From Loktanella sp. D2R18 (GTDB lineage: Bacteria; Pseudomonadota; Alphaproteobacteria; Rhodobacterales; Rhodobacteraceae), in the NCBI RefSeq assembly GCF_003318235.1, contig NZ_QOCG01000030.1, forward strand, positions 475,389 through 539,388: a DNA stretch of 64,000 nucleotides, written 5' to 3'. Position numbers and translations under genes: made by a program. Position 1 is the first letter of the stretch, and each line of letters starts with the position of its first letter. Below, one piece after another: positions 1-8,576 of this stretch. The notes below the pieces were generated by a model, which ran no database searches, had not been told where the DNA came from, and worked only from the letters and a program-made list of their open reading frames with translations.

Positions 1-1293
1 GGCCTCGTCACCTTTGATCAGTTTACGGCGCAACCAGCCCGAGAATGTATCCATCATCATGACCATGAGAATAATCAGCACGATGTAATATGTCACCTCT
101 TCCCAGTCTTTTTGGGTGCTGATGGCTTGGGTCAAAAGCAACCCAATACCACCACCGGTAATCGCCCCGATGATCGTTGCGGACCGCGTGTTGGATTCGA
201 GGTAATACAAAACTTGGCTGAGCAAGACAGGTGTGATCTGTGGGATCACCCCGAAACGGTAGCGTTGCAGGGGTTTTGCCCCCGTGGATGTGATACCTTC
301 GATTTGCTTGCCATCGACGTTTTCCAACGCCTCTGAGAACATTTTGCCGAATGATCCGGTGTCTGTGAGCAAAATCGCCAGCGACCCCGTCATTGGCCCC
401 GGCCCAAAGGCGCGTGACAGTACAATCGTCCAGATCAACCCGTCCACACCGCGCAAGAAATCAAACACGCGCCGCGCTGCAAACCGTACCCCACCCAATG
501 GGGTAAAGTTTTTAGCTGCGAGGAAACCAAGCGGCAGCGCGATGATCGCGGCCCCAAAGGTGCCCAAGAAGGCCATCAAGATCGTTTCAAATAACGCCCA
601 AGCGACATCTGCGTGACGCCACATTTTGTTCGCCCAAAAATCAGACCAGATTGCCCCCGCCTCGCCATTCGCAGCGTGGCTCAGCAAAGTGCCAAACCCC
701 ATGCCGTGGTACGGGCTGTCGAGCGTGAAGAAGAACAGCTCCCAGCCCATCGCGTAGCGGAAAACCTCGGAACGGTTGCGCGTCACGGTCAGACGCCCAG
801 CATCCGTCGTGATCGACACGCGGTTCTTTGACGCGTTAATCCATTCGGGGATCTCATCTGTCGGGAAAGTCGCGTTGACGCCCGTGCGGCCCGGTTCGGT
901 GACGATCATCCCATAGCCGGGGATGTCGTAGGTAACGAGGGTTTCGCCAAAGGTCACGATGTGATCATCACCCAAATCGACCAGAGTTTCGGTACCCAAG
1001 GCAACCCATTCTGGGGCTGTGCCTTCGGCGTAGCGGCCCTTGCGTTCGCCCTCAATCGCGATGCTGACACCACCATCGCGGTTATCGCGGGTTACATGGG
1101 TTTTGTAGCTATAGGCGTCAGATACCAACGTGCGCGTGTTCTCTAGGCTGACCCGTTCAGCAAGCCCACCCATATCAAAGGCCACAAAGATATATGCAAA
1201 ATAGGCAAGAATAACTGCGGGGACAGCGAAACCCATCAGGCGTTTACGTTGGAAATTTGTGGCCGTAGAGGCCTGAAGCGATGCCATGCTCAT
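1..1293 (-). CDS. phnE: phosphonate ABC transporter permease PhnE (long form), 3' end missing
   Basis: Inner-membrane permease subunit of a phosphonate-type ABC importer. The reading frame is open for 431 codons from ATG at 1293 to the window edge, so the C-terminus lies outside. There is one N-terminal membrane segment, then a hydrophilic domain of roughly 150 residues, then the BPD_transp core with the coupling (EAA) loop containing EALENVDGKQIEG and a GGGIG motif near the end. The long N-terminal insertion is usual for the second PhnE in Rhodobacteraceae phnCDEE operons. The start overlaps the stop of the preceding permease gene as ATGA (1290-1293), indicating translational coupling. C-P lyase genes, if present, would lie further left. 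Confidence 0.88.
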   Translation of the reverse strand, partial: MSMASLQASTATNFQRKRLMGFAVPAVILAYFAYIFVAFDMGGLAERVSLENTRTLVSDAYSYKTHVTRDNRDGGVSIAIEGERKGRYAEGTAPEWVALGTETLVDLGDDHIVTFGETLVTYDIPGYGMIVTEPGRTGVNATFPTDEIPEWINASKNRVSITTDAGRLTVTRNRSEVFRYAMGWELFFFTLDSPYHGMGFGTLLSHAANGEAGAIWSDFWANKMWRHADVAWALFETILMAFLGTFGAAIIALPLGFLAAKNFTPLGGVRFAARRVFDFLRGVDGLIWTIVLSRAFGPGPMTGSLAILLTDTGSFGKMFSEALENVDGKQIEGITSTGAKPLQRYRFGVIPQITPVLLSQVLYYLESNTRSATIIGAITGGGIGLLLTQAISTQKDWEEVTYYIVLIILMVMMMDTFSGWLRRKLIKGDEA

Positions 1294-2159
1294 GCGTGGA
1301 TCTTCCCTTTTGCGGACCCGTGGGTCAGGCGGTTACGCAGATAGCTTGATGACTGGTCGACAACGACAATTGTAAAGAACAACAGCAAGAAGATGGCAGC
1401 TGCCTCATCGAATTTGCCCTGTCCCCAGCTCATGGTGTTACGTAGATCGTAGCCGATACCACCCGCGCCCACGAACCCAAGGATCGCAGAGGCGCGGATG
1501 TTAATTTCAAAGCGTAGCAGGCCGTAGCTCAGATAGTTCGGGGCCACCTGCGGGATCACACCCAGCCACATACGCTGTGTCCAGCCTGCACCGACAGACT
1601 CGAGCCCTTCAACAGGTTTGAGAGAGGCATTTTCATTAACTTCGGAAAACAATTTGCCCAATGCGCCAACCGTGTGCAGCGCAATCGCAATCATCGCGGG
1701 CACAGGCCCACCGCCCAGCAAAAAGATCAGCACAAGCGCGATGACAATTTCGGGCACCGCACGCAGCACGTCCAAGACGCGGCGTAGCGGACCAATCAAC
1801 CATGGCACCGGCGCAAGACCGCGTGTCACCAGCAGGGACATCACAAGCCCCAGCAGGCCACCCAAAAGCGTCGAGGCCGCCGCGATATTGATTGTTTCAA
1901 TGAGTGAAGGGAAATATTTTACAAAATATCCCGGCAGTAATTCGGCCCGCGAATAGGCTTCACTGATCACATCAGCGGGAAAATCCAACAGCATCGGCAG
2001 CCCGTTCCAGAACCCGCCCGCATTGCGATCGTTTGCCGTGGCAAAGCCACCTAGCATCAATGCGATAAAAACGACCAATAGGATCGTGTTCATGATCCGT
2101 TTTTGTCGGACCTGCGCCATATAATCGGTCTGGATTGCCGATGTCGAAAGCTCTGCCAT
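1290..2159 (-). CDS. phnE: phosphonate ABC transporter permease PhnE (short form)
   Basis: Second permease subunit of the phosphonate importer, 289 residues with about six membrane segments. The conserved coupling loop (FSEVNENASLKPVEGLESVG) and GAGGIGYDL are visible. I start at ATG 2159 (MAELSTSAIQTDYMAQ); a TTG-initiated extension to 2198 would run through a hairpin and has no good ribosome site. It lies between phnD, from which a hairpin separates it, and the long phnE, whose start overlaps its stop. The family import reaction is ATP-driven uptake of phosphonates or phosphate analogues; the exact substrate cannot be read from sequence. Confidence 0.9.
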   Translation of the reverse strand: MAELSTSAIQTDYMAQVRQKRIMNTILLVVFIALMLGGFATANDRNAGGFWNGLPMLLDFPADVISEAYSRAELLPGYFVKYFPSLIETINIAAASTLLGGLLGLVMSLLVTRGLAPVPWLIGPLRRVLDVLRAVPEIVIALVLIFLLGGGPVPAMIAIALHTVGALGKLFSEVNENASLKPVEGLESVGAGWTQRMWLGVIPQVAPNYLSYGLLRFEINIRASAILGFVGAGGIGYDLRNTMSWGQGKFDEAAAIFLLLFFTIVVVDQSSSYLRNRLTHGSAKGKIHA

Positions 2160-2185
2160 GAGGGGGGACCTTGCTGATAAAATTA

Positions 2186-2212
2186 CAGGCCCCAGCAAGA
2201 TGCCGGGGCCTG
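2186..2212 (-). terminator. hairpin between phnD and phnE
   Basis: A perfect 8-bp inverted repeat (CAGGCCCC / GGGGCCTG) with an 11-nt loop lies just after the phnD stop and before phnE. On the transcribed strand the stem is followed by a T-rich stretch (TGTAATTTTATC). It may be a partial terminator or an mRNA-stabilising stem that raises binding-protein expression over the permeases. Confidence 0.6.
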
Positions 2213-2232
2213 CAGATCTTCATGAAATGCGC

Positions 2233-3138
2233 TTAGTTCGATTTCGCAAGACGGGCTGCGACGATCGACGTGTATGCGTCATGCGTAATTGGGTCGAAGC
2301 CAAGGCTTTCGCCGGCTGCAACGCCATATGCACAATCTGGGTCAACATCATGCAGCGCATCAACGAGCGCAGTCATCTTGTCTTTGACGTCCTGTGGCAG
2401 TTCAGAACGCAGAACAATCGGACCTTCAGGGATCGGCGCTGAACGCCAGATTTCAACCAGATCGTTCATGTCGATCAGGCCAGCATCAACCGCTTTGCGC
2501 AGCGCGCCAGAGTTGTAGCCGTCTTCCCATTCGCCTTGGCCGTCTGCCCAAGTCACACCACCGTCAACGTCACCGTTGTTCACAGCAACGATTGTTTGCT
2601 CGTGACCACCAGTGAATTTCACTTCACCAAAGTAATCGCCGGATTCCATTGTCGCGCCAGTTTGCTGCGGAATCTCAATGGATGGGATCAGGTAGCCAGA
2701 AGTTGAGTTTGGATCACCAAAGCCAAATGTGCGGCCCTGCATGTCTTCAAGCGATGTGATGCCGCTATCTGCGCGTGCGAAACCGATTGAGTGGTAGCCG
2801 TAAGACCCATCAAGGTTGATCTTGACCAATACAGGCTCAACAGCGTTTTCGTCTTGGATATAGATCGCAGCGTATGAAGACGCGCCCATCCATGCCATGT
2901 CCAATGTGCCGCCCAGCAGGCCTTGGATAACGCCGTTATAATCCGCAGGTGCGAACAGTTTTGTCTCGACGCCCAGCTCTTCTTCGGTGTAAGCGCGCAG
3001 ACACTCGTATGAGTTCATACGGTCTTGTGCGTTTTCGCCGCCCAAGATACCGATACGGAATTCGCTAATAGTGTCTTGCGCAAATGCAGCACCAGTCAAA
3101 GATGTTGTCGCAAGCGCGGCAGCAATCAGTTTTTTCAT
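2233..3138 (-). CDS. phnD: phosphonate ABC transporter substrate-binding protein PhnD
   Basis: Periplasmic ligand-binding protein that delivers phosphonate (or phosphate/phosphite) to the PhnE permeases. It is 301 residues. A classical signal peptide is visible (MKKLIAAALATTSLTGAAFA, cleavage near residue 20). The mature part has family features such as DYNGVIQGLLGGTLDMAWMG and GYHSIGFARADSGI, and DPNSTSGYLIPS, a typical oxyanion-binding loop of PhnD/PtxB proteins. It lies between phnC and phnE on the same strand, with a hairpin on each side that could give it a higher transcript level. Specificity among phosphonate, phosphite and phosphate is not resolvable by eye. Confidence 0.93.
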   Translation of the reverse strand: MKKLIAAALATTSLTGAAFAQDTISEFRIGILGGENAQDRMNSYECLRAYTEEELGVETKLFAPADYNGVIQGLLGGTLDMAWMGASSYAAIYIQDENAVEPVLVKINLDGSYGYHSIGFARADSGITSLEDMQGRTFGFGDPNSTSGYLIPSIEIPQQTGATMESGDYFGEVKFTGGHEQTIVAVNNGDVDGGVTWADGQGEWEDGYNSGALRKAVDAGLIDMNDLVEIWRSAPIPEGPIVLRSELPQDVKDKMTALVDALHDVDPDCAYGVAAGESLGFDPITHDAYTSIVAARLAKSN

Positions 3139-3160
3139 TGGTCTTCTCTCTTCGTGAAAC

Positions 3161-3178
3161 GCCCCGAACAGCCGGGGC
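3161..3178 (-). terminator. hairpin between phnC and phnD
   Basis: GCCCCG / CGGGGC form a 6-bp GC-only stem with a 6-nt loop in the 62-nt phnC-phnD gap. There is no T-run after it on the minus strand, so an mRNA processing or stabilising role fits better than full termination. Confidence 0.5.
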
Positions 3179-3200
3179 TTTGGGGGGTTAACGGTTACGA

Positions 3201-4025
3201 TCAGACGCTTTCAGCGATATCCGCGAGCTTGACGACTTCTTCGTTTAGGGTCTCGATCTGCGTTGATGTCGCAGCTTCCGAGAATGTTTCATCCGCGCCG
3301 TAAATATCGCGGGCGGCACCGGTGGTGAGCTGATCTGGCGTCCCATCAAACACGATCCGGCCCGCATGCATCCCGATCACCCGGTCGCAATAACGGCGCG
3401 CGGTATCTAGCGTGTGCAAGTTGGCGATGACCATGCGGCCGTCTTGTTCATGAATGTCACGCAACGATTGCATCACCACCTGCGCGTTCATCGGGTCAAG
3501 CGAGGCAATGGGCTCATCCGCCAGAATGATTTTGGGGTCCTGCATCAGGGCACGCGCAATGGCGACGCGCTGCTGCTGGCCACCCGATAGGGCCTCTGCG
3601 CGCTTGGGCGCGTGTTCGGCAATGCCAAGCCGATCAAGGATTTCAATCGCGCGATGGATATCTTCGGTCGGGTAAAGGTTAAACATCGTGGTAAACGTGG
3701 AGCGCCGGTTCAACGTGCCGTGCAATACGTTGGATACAACATCCATACGCGGCACCAGATTGAACTGCTGAAAGATCATCGCGCATTGTGATTGCCAATT
3801 GCGCTTGGCGGAACCACGCAACTGCGTCACGTCCTGACCATCAAACATAATGGCGCCAGATGTTGCGTCTGTCAGACGGTTCAACATGCGCAAAAGGGTT
3901 GATTTCCCAGCGCCGGATCGCCCGATAATTCCGATCATTGCGGGCTTATCGACGACTATATTAGCCGCATCCACGGCTTTATTTTGGCCAAAGGCCTTCG
4001 TCAGGTTTTCAATTTGCAGCATCAA
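3201..4025 (-). CDS. phnC: phosphonate ABC transporter ATP-binding protein PhnC
   Basis: Cytoplasmic ATPase subunit that powers the phosphonate importer. It is 274 residues. The Walker A motif is GRSGAGKST (near residue 36), the ABC signature is [19 protein letters not shown], Walker B is [13 protein letters not shown], and the switch histidine lies in [11 protein letters not shown]. This is the first gene of the phnCDEE operon; a possible Pho box lies about 60 nt upstream. The C-terminal tail after about residue 240 ([23 protein letters not shown]) is a short helix. Confidence 0.94.
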   Translation of the reverse strand: MMLQIENLTKAFGQNKAVDAANIVVDKPAMIGIIGRSGAGKSTLLRMLNRLTDATSGAIMFDGQDVTQLRGSAKRNWQSQCAMIFQQFNLVPRMDVVSNVLHGTLNRRSTFTTMFNLYPTEDIHRAIEILDRLGIAEHAPKRAEALSGGQQQRVAIARALMQDPKIILADEPIASLDPMNAQVVMQSLRDIHEQDGRMVIANLHTLDTARRYCDRVIGMHAGRIVFDGTPDQLTTGAARDIYGADETFSEAATSTQIETLNEEVVKLADIAESV

Positions 4026-4084
4026 GGCTCTCCAAAGTCTTGCGCTGTCTGAACCTGCCTCTTTGCAGATTTGTTAAGAATTAG

Positions 4085-4102
4085 TGAAAGTTTTGTAACG
4101 GG
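4085..4102 (-). promoter_or_regulatory. possible Pho box upstream of phnC
   Basis: Read on the minus strand this is CCGTTAC-AAAA-CTTTCAC: two 7-nt half-sites with the 11-nt period of alphaproteobacterial PhoB boxes (CTGTCAT-N4-CTGTCAT). The half-sites match at 4 of 7 and 5 of 7 positions. It is placed 60-77 nt before the phnC start, as expected for phosphate-starvation control, but the match is imperfect. Confidence 0.45.
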
Positions 4103-4128
4103 GCGTGCTGTTACGCTACCAAACTGGA

Positions 4129-4752
4129 CTAGTCTGTAGGCGTATGCTCAAAAATGATGTCCAGAAGTTCAGACGCATTTTGCACGTAGTCAAAACGGAC
4201 AGGTGCCGTAATTTGAGACAGCAGCGCGGGATGACCGGGTTGTGGAAGACCTACCCCAAAAGGCTGCACCACGTTTTCTGAGAGCAACGTTCCAATCTGA
4301 AGGGATGGGAATGGGCGGTCCGGGATTATCACGTATGGATAGGTATTCGAATACGGACAAGAAATAACATAGAGGCGCGTTGCAAAGCGCCAGTTCCTAC
4401 CTCGACGGCACACGATCGCGCGCTTGTCAGTCACAAGGTAAACGAAACTCGACAAGACATACTGTCGTTGGCTTGCAAGAAAAAATGACCCCGCAACAAG
4501 ACCAACCGTAAGGGCACCAAAGACCCATACCGCTGCACCTCCGCCAAGCGCGCTTTCGTCAACGAAAGGAAAAGAAGCCCAAACTGCAACAGCCATCGCG
4601 AGAAAGCCTAGGTGAATTTTCCGTTCAGCCCCAACAGCCTGAAAAAATCTACGCCCATAATCTGGATGCCCGGACCAGAGTAAGTGCTCGTTCTTCATCA
4701 GAACCTCGTCAAGCTCTGGCTTGTTCATGACTTCAACGGATATATCTCGCAT
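4129..4752 (-). CDS. PH-like (DUF304-type) membrane protein
   Basis: This 207-residue protein has a pattern common to bacterial PH-domain membrane proteins: an N-terminal ENxHLLWSGHPDYG-like segment, two adjacent membrane helices (about residues 46-64 and 72-92), then VYLVTDKRAIVCRR, resembling the 'lTdrRvi' strand of such domains. No catalytic motif is visible and the function is unknown. It stands alone between phnC and a VOC gene. An internal start at residue 9 (MNKPELDEV) is possible. Confidence 0.7.
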   Translation of the reverse strand: MRDISVEVMNKPELDEVLMKNEHLLWSGHPDYGRRFFQAVGAERKIHLGFLAMAVAVWASFPFVDESALGGGAAVWVFGALTVGLVAGSFFLASQRQYVLSSFVYLVTDKRAIVCRRGRNWRFATRLYVISCPYSNTYPYVIIPDRPFPSLQIGTLLSENVVQPFGVGLPQPGHPALLSQITAPVRFDYVQNASELLDIIFEHTPTD

Positions 4753-4816
4753 GGGTTGCTTTTATCGAATCCTTAGCCAAAGAAAACAGATGAAACCAAC
4801 AATCAGTGAGCAACAG

Positions 4817-5200
4817 TTACGCAGCCCTGTGACACACCGCTTCAATGTTATTGCCGTCCAAGTCCAAGACAAAGGCACCATAATAGTTGTCGTGATAATG
4901 CGGGCGTAGTCCCGGTTTTCCGTTGTCTTTGCCGCCAGCTGCGATTGCGGCACCATAGAAGACGTCGACCTCGGCGCGGGTTTCGGCAGTAAAGGCAAAA
5001 TGCAGCGTTGGGGTTTGTGCCGCGCCTTCGCTTAGCCAGAAACAGGGGCGCTCTTTACCGAACCCGCCAACTTTGACCCCGCCTGTATGTTCCAGTGGAA
5101 CCGTATACAGTAGCGATGCACCTAGCGGCGCCAGGGCGCGCTCATAAAATACAATGGCCTTTTCGTAGTTCGAAACGCTGATACCTGAATGGTCGATCAT
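4817..5200 (-). CDS. VOC (glyoxalase/bleomycin-resistance fold) protein
   Basis: Single-domain vicinal-oxygen-chelate protein of 127 residues. It begins MIDHSGISVSNYEKAIVFYERAL, with the typical first-strand histidine (H4), and ends with DLDGNNIEAVCH, whose glutamate would be the last metal ligand. The HFAFTAETRAEVDVFY stretch matches the second beta-alpha-beta unit. Substrate unknown; such proteins may be dioxygenases, isomerases or binding proteins. It appears monocistronic. Confidence 0.85.
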   Translation of the reverse strand: MIDHSGISVSNYEKAIVFYERALAPLGASLLYTVPLEHTGGVKVGGFGKERPCFWLSEGAAQTPTLHFAFTAETRAEVDVFYGAAIAAGGKDNGKPGLRPHYHDNYYGAFVLDLDGNNIEAVCHRAA

Positions 5201-5242
5201 CTACTTGCCTTGCTTTGGGATAACACTTGTAGCGTGGCAAAC

Positions 5243-5270
5243 AAAAAGGCCCCGCGCAACGCGCGAGGCC
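5243..5270 (-). terminator. rho-independent terminator of the permease/allA operon
   Basis: On the minus strand GGCC-t-CGCGC-GTT-GCGCG-g-GGCC forms a strong GC stem (one mismatch) followed directly by TTTTTGTTT. It lies 27 nt after the permease stop, giving a clear end to the urate/allantoin operon. Confidence 0.85.
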
Positions 5271-5296
5271 AGAACCCAATGCTCAGGAAGTGTCGA

Positions 5297-6601
5297 TTAG
5301 ACCTCTTCTGGCAGGATGAGGTTCAGCAAGATCGACAAAAGCGCAACGGGTGCCACTGCCGACGTTGCCAAGACACGCAGCGTATCAGGCAGGTATTGCA
5401 CTGCTGTTGGCACTAGGTTCAGGCCCAAGCCAAAGGTCAAAGATACCGCGATGATGATCATCGTGCGCCGGTTCATCGTTTCTTCTGCCAACACGTTCAG
5501 ACCCGCAGCGGCAACCATGCCAAACATCACGATCACGCCGCCCCCAAGGACTGGCAGAGGCATAGACGCGATGAGCGCGCCGACTTTGGGAACCAGCCCA
5601 CACAGGATCAGTACCAAACCACCGATTGTCACAACATGGCGGGACATAACCCCGGTCATCCCGACGATGCCGACATTTTGGCTAAAGGAGGTGTTTGGCA
5701 GACCCCCAAAGATTCCAGCAACCTCCGCACCCAAACCATCAGCGTAAGTGGCGCCCGCGATTTCGGCATCTGTGGCATGGCGGCCTGCACCTGCTGTGGC
5801 AGAGGCGTCACCCACGGTTTCAATCGCAGAGACGATTGACACAAGGGTCACTGCAACAACAGCACCAAGGTTAAATTCAAACCCATATGGCAACGGCTTG
5901 ATTGGTGTAATCCAACCCGCATTTCCAACGGCGTCAAAGTTCACCATGCCCAGCACAAACGCGAGTACATAGCCGGCCAACAGCCCGATTAGGATCGCCG
6001 CGTTAGACAGCCCGCCTTTGGTGAAAAATTTGAGCGCCAATGAAACGGCGATTACTGTCAGTGCAACTGACCAGTGTTTGAGCGAACCAAAGCTTTCCGC
6101 TTCCATTTGGAATGTCGCGGCACCGCCAGCGGCGTATTTGATCGCGACAGGGATCAGATACAGACCGATGGCCAAGATCACCAAACCCGTGATCAGCGGC
6201 GAAAACAACCAACGCAGTTTTTGAATAAATGCGCCAAGGCAGAAGTGAATCGCGCCACCGATGATAACAGGCAGTAAGCGCGACGCTCATACCCATGGTG
6301 GCTGCAATCCCGGCCAGCACGCAAACAAAAGCAAAGCTGGTGCCTTGCATGATCGGCAGCCGTGACCCGATTGGGCCCATGCCAACAGTTTGGAACAGCG
6401 TCGCAATCCCGGCGAACAGCATCGCCATTTGTACAAGATAGACAAGGTCAGGCGACCCAAAGGTCATCCCGGCAGCGCCACCAACAATAATCGAACGGGT
6501 TACATTCGAGGCGAACATCGCCAAGACATGTTGAAATCCAAGCGGGATCGCCTGCGCCAGTGGCGCGTCACATTTGGATCTGAATAGTTTGTATCTGTCA
6601 T
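5297..6601 (-). pseudogene. NCS2-family purine (xanthine/urate) permease, with two frameshifts
   Basis: Purine:proton symporter of the xanthine/uracil (NCS2) family, about 434 residues if frames are joined. The start ATG at 6601 (MTDTNYSDPN) and everything after about 6269 share one frame. The roughly 100 codons between (PLAQAIPLGFQHV through GMSVALTA) are in another. The pattern is explained by one missing base near 6569 (AATGTGAC where AATGTGGAC would give NVDAP) and one extra base near 6269 (GCCTGTTATC where GCCGTTATC would give AVI). As written the gene cannot make a full permease. Its place after puuE and allA suggests urate, allantoin or xanthine import. Sequencing error is a real alternative to a true pseudogene, since domains and codon use are otherwise intact. 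Confidence 0.85.
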
Positions 6602-6639
6602 AGTTTATGTCCCTGATGAATTGCCGATCTTAGCGCCGG

Positions 6640-7119
6640 TCAATCGTTAAAATTCACGCAATAAGGCGTGTCGAATTCATGCTCCTCTAGGTTCGTGCCA
6701 TCACCGATCCGGTCGATGACGGCAAAAAGGCCCGGGCCTGACAACGGGGTCAGCACCCCATGCCACGTCCCACGATGAAAATTGATGCCCTCTCCGGGCG
6801 TTGTGACAAAGGCGTGTGGCTGCAAATCCGCGTCCGCGACGATGACCAAAAACGGGTCCATGCTCATCGGGATAAACGCCTGTGATCCTTCTGGGTGACG
6901 TTCGATCAGGTCCAACTGATAGGGCAGTGCGCGTAGGTCAGACCGGAACAAGCTGATACCAACCCGCCCGTCGCCTGCATCCACAAGCGCGCGGTCATGA
7001 AAACGGCCGCAAAGCCCTGCGTTAATCATTTTATCTGGGTCGCCATCGCAGTTCAGCACATCCCCATAAGGCGCAAACGCAGCCTGTGTTAGCGGGGCTA
7101 TGAAGATGTCGCGCGTCAT
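6640..7119 (-). CDS. allA: ureidoglycolate lyase
   Basis: Cytosolic AllA-family enzyme (159 residues) that splits ureidoglycolate to glyoxylate and urea, the last step of allantoin breakdown. Family landmarks are the N-terminal APLTQAAFAPYGDVL, the central DLIERHPEGSQAFIPM (substrate/metal region) and GEGINFHRGTWHGVLTPL near residues 110-130. Its start overlaps the stop of the allantoinase fusion gene by 4 nt (ATGA), so it is translationally coupled to it. The allantoicase between the two steps is not in this window. Confidence 0.9.
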   Translation of the reverse strand: MTRDIFIAPLTQAAFAPYGDVLNCDGDPDKMINAGLCGRFHDRALVDAGDGRVGISLFRSDLRALPYQLDLIERHPEGSQAFIPMSMDPFLVIVADADLQPHAFVTTPGEGINFHRGTWHGVLTPLSGPGLFAVIDRIGDGTNLEEHEFDTPYCVNFND

Positions 7120-8516
7120 CTGGGCAGCATATCCGTCAACCGGTGTAGGGCAATCCGCTCAACTTGATAGCAGGCCTGCGCAAATTCAGTTTCTTCATCA
7201 TTGTGCAGCCGGTCCTGCATCGCCGCGGTAATGGACGCTTTATCATGATCACGAACAGCGATGATGAAGGGAAATCCGAATTTTTTGGTATAGGCCGCGT
7301 TGCCAGTCTCAAAGGATGCACGCTCTGCGTCGGTAAGTGCGTCCAGCCCTGCGCTGGCTTGCTCGGCGGTGCTTTCTGCCGTCAGCCGTTTGGCCGCAGC
7401 CAACTTACCTGCCAAATCTGGGTGCGCAGTGAGCACGCCCAGCCGTTCATCTTGGCTTGCGGATCGGAACATACGCGCCATTGCGTTTTGCAGCCCTACG
7501 GCGGTGTCGTGCGCGGGTCCAAGTTCCAGATCAAACGCCTGCTCTGCGATCCAAGGCGAATGTTCAAAGACGCTGCCATAGGTCTGCACAAATTCATCGC
7601 GGCCCATCTGCGAGGGGCGCGCAAACCGTTGATGCGGGTGCTGTGCTGCCCAATGATCAGCGATCTGCTCGCGGGTGGCGAACCAGACATCATCATGGCC
7701 TTGCACATATTCGATAAATTGGCGTAGTGCCTCGACCCGGCCAGGCCGCCCAATCAGGCGGCAATGCAAGCCAACCGACAACATCCGCCCACCTTCACGG
7801 TAAAGCGCGTCAAAGCTGGATTTTAGGTAGTCAAAAAACTGCGTTCCACTGTTAAAGCCTTGTGGCGTCGCAAACCGCATATCATTCGCATCAAGCGTAT
7901 AGGGCACGATCAATTGGTCGGTTTTGCCAAACTCTGACCAATAGGGCAGGTCATCGGCATAGGTATCCGCCACATAGGCGAATTGCCCGGTTTCCGCAGC
8001 CAAGCGCACGGTGTTTTCGGAACAGCGCCCCGTGTACCACCCGCGCGGTGGTTCGCCAACGACTTCGGTATGCAGGCGGATCGCTTCAGCCATATCGGCG
8101 CGCTCAACATCTTCAGGGGCGTCTTTATACTCGATCCATTTGAGCCCATGACTGGCGATTTCCCAATCAGCATCTTTCATCGCCGCGACCTGTTCAGGAC
8201 TGCGGGCGAGCGCGGTGGCCACGCCGTAGACCGTCACGGGCAAATCCCCCATCAAACGGTGCAAACGCCAGAACCCGGCGCGACTGCCGTATTCATAGAT
8301 GCTTTCCATATTCCAATGGCGTTGGCCCGGCCATTGCGCGGCCCCGACGATTTCAGACAAAAACGCCTCTGAAGCGGCATCGCCGTGCAGCACGTTGTTT
8401 TCGCCGCCCTCTTCGTAATTTAAAACAATTTGCACAGCGATACGCGCACCGTTCGGCCAGTTTGCCGCCGGTGGGTGCGCCCCATAGCCAATCATGTCAC
8501 GCGGATATCTTTGCAC
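7116..8516 (-). CDS. puuE: allantoinase PuuE fused to OHCU decarboxylase
   Basis: Bifunctional 466-residue enzyme. Residues 1 to about 300 are a PuuE-type allantoinase of the polysaccharide-deacetylase fold (MIGYGAHPPAANWPNGARIA, VLNYEEGGENNVLHGD, EIASHGLKWIEY), unrelated to metal amidohydrolase allantoinases. From about 310 onward is a UraD-like 2-oxo-4-hydroxy-4-carboxy-5-ureidoimidazoline decarboxylase (FEHSPWIAEQAF, LTAHPDLAG, TKKFGFPFIIAV). The domains catalyse consecutive steps around allantoin. It is the first enzyme gene after the LysR gene and is coupled to allA. The fusion is known in related Rhodobacterales. A 5-hydroxyisourate hydrolase gene is not seen nearby. Confidence 0.93.
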   Translation of the reverse strand: MQRYPRDMIGYGAHPPAANWPNGARIAVQIVLNYEEGGENNVLHGDAASEAFLSEIVGAAQWPGQRHWNMESIYEYGSRAGFWRLHRLMGDLPVTVYGVATALARSPEQVAAMKDADWEIASHGLKWIEYKDAPEDVERADMAEAIRLHTEVVGEPPRGWYTGRCSENTVRLAAETGQFAYVADTYADDLPYWSEFGKTDQLIVPYTLDANDMRFATPQGFNSGTQFFDYLKSSFDALYREGGRMLSVGLHCRLIGRPGRVEALRQFIEYVQGHDDVWFATREQIADHWAAQHPHQRFARPSQMGRDEFVQTYGSVFEHSPWIAEQAFDLELGPAHDTAVGLQNAMARMFRSASQDERLGVLTAHPDLAGKLAAAKRLTAESTAEQASAGLDALTDAERASFETGNAAYTKKFGFPFIIAVRDHDKASITAAMQDRLHNDEETEFAQACYQVERIALHRLTDMLPR

Positions 8517-8545
8517 CGATGTCTCCTACTTCGTTTCTATGTTTA

Positions 8546-8561
8546 TCTGATATAATTCAGA
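8546..8561. promoter_or_regulatory. inverted repeat upstream of puuE, possible LysR site
   Basis: TCTGA-TATAAT-TCAGA is a perfect 5-bp inverted repeat in the AT-rich 60-nt gap between the lysR stop and the puuE start. Its position suits an operator/promoter for the catabolic operon. The minus strand also offers a TTGATA-like -35 just upstream. Confidence 0.4.
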
Positions 8562-8576
8562 AATTTATCAAATTAT

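Noticed and set aside
4762-4998. Small minus-strand frame overlapping the VOC gene
   Set aside because: It lies in a shifted frame of the VOC coding sequence and has no family or RBS support.
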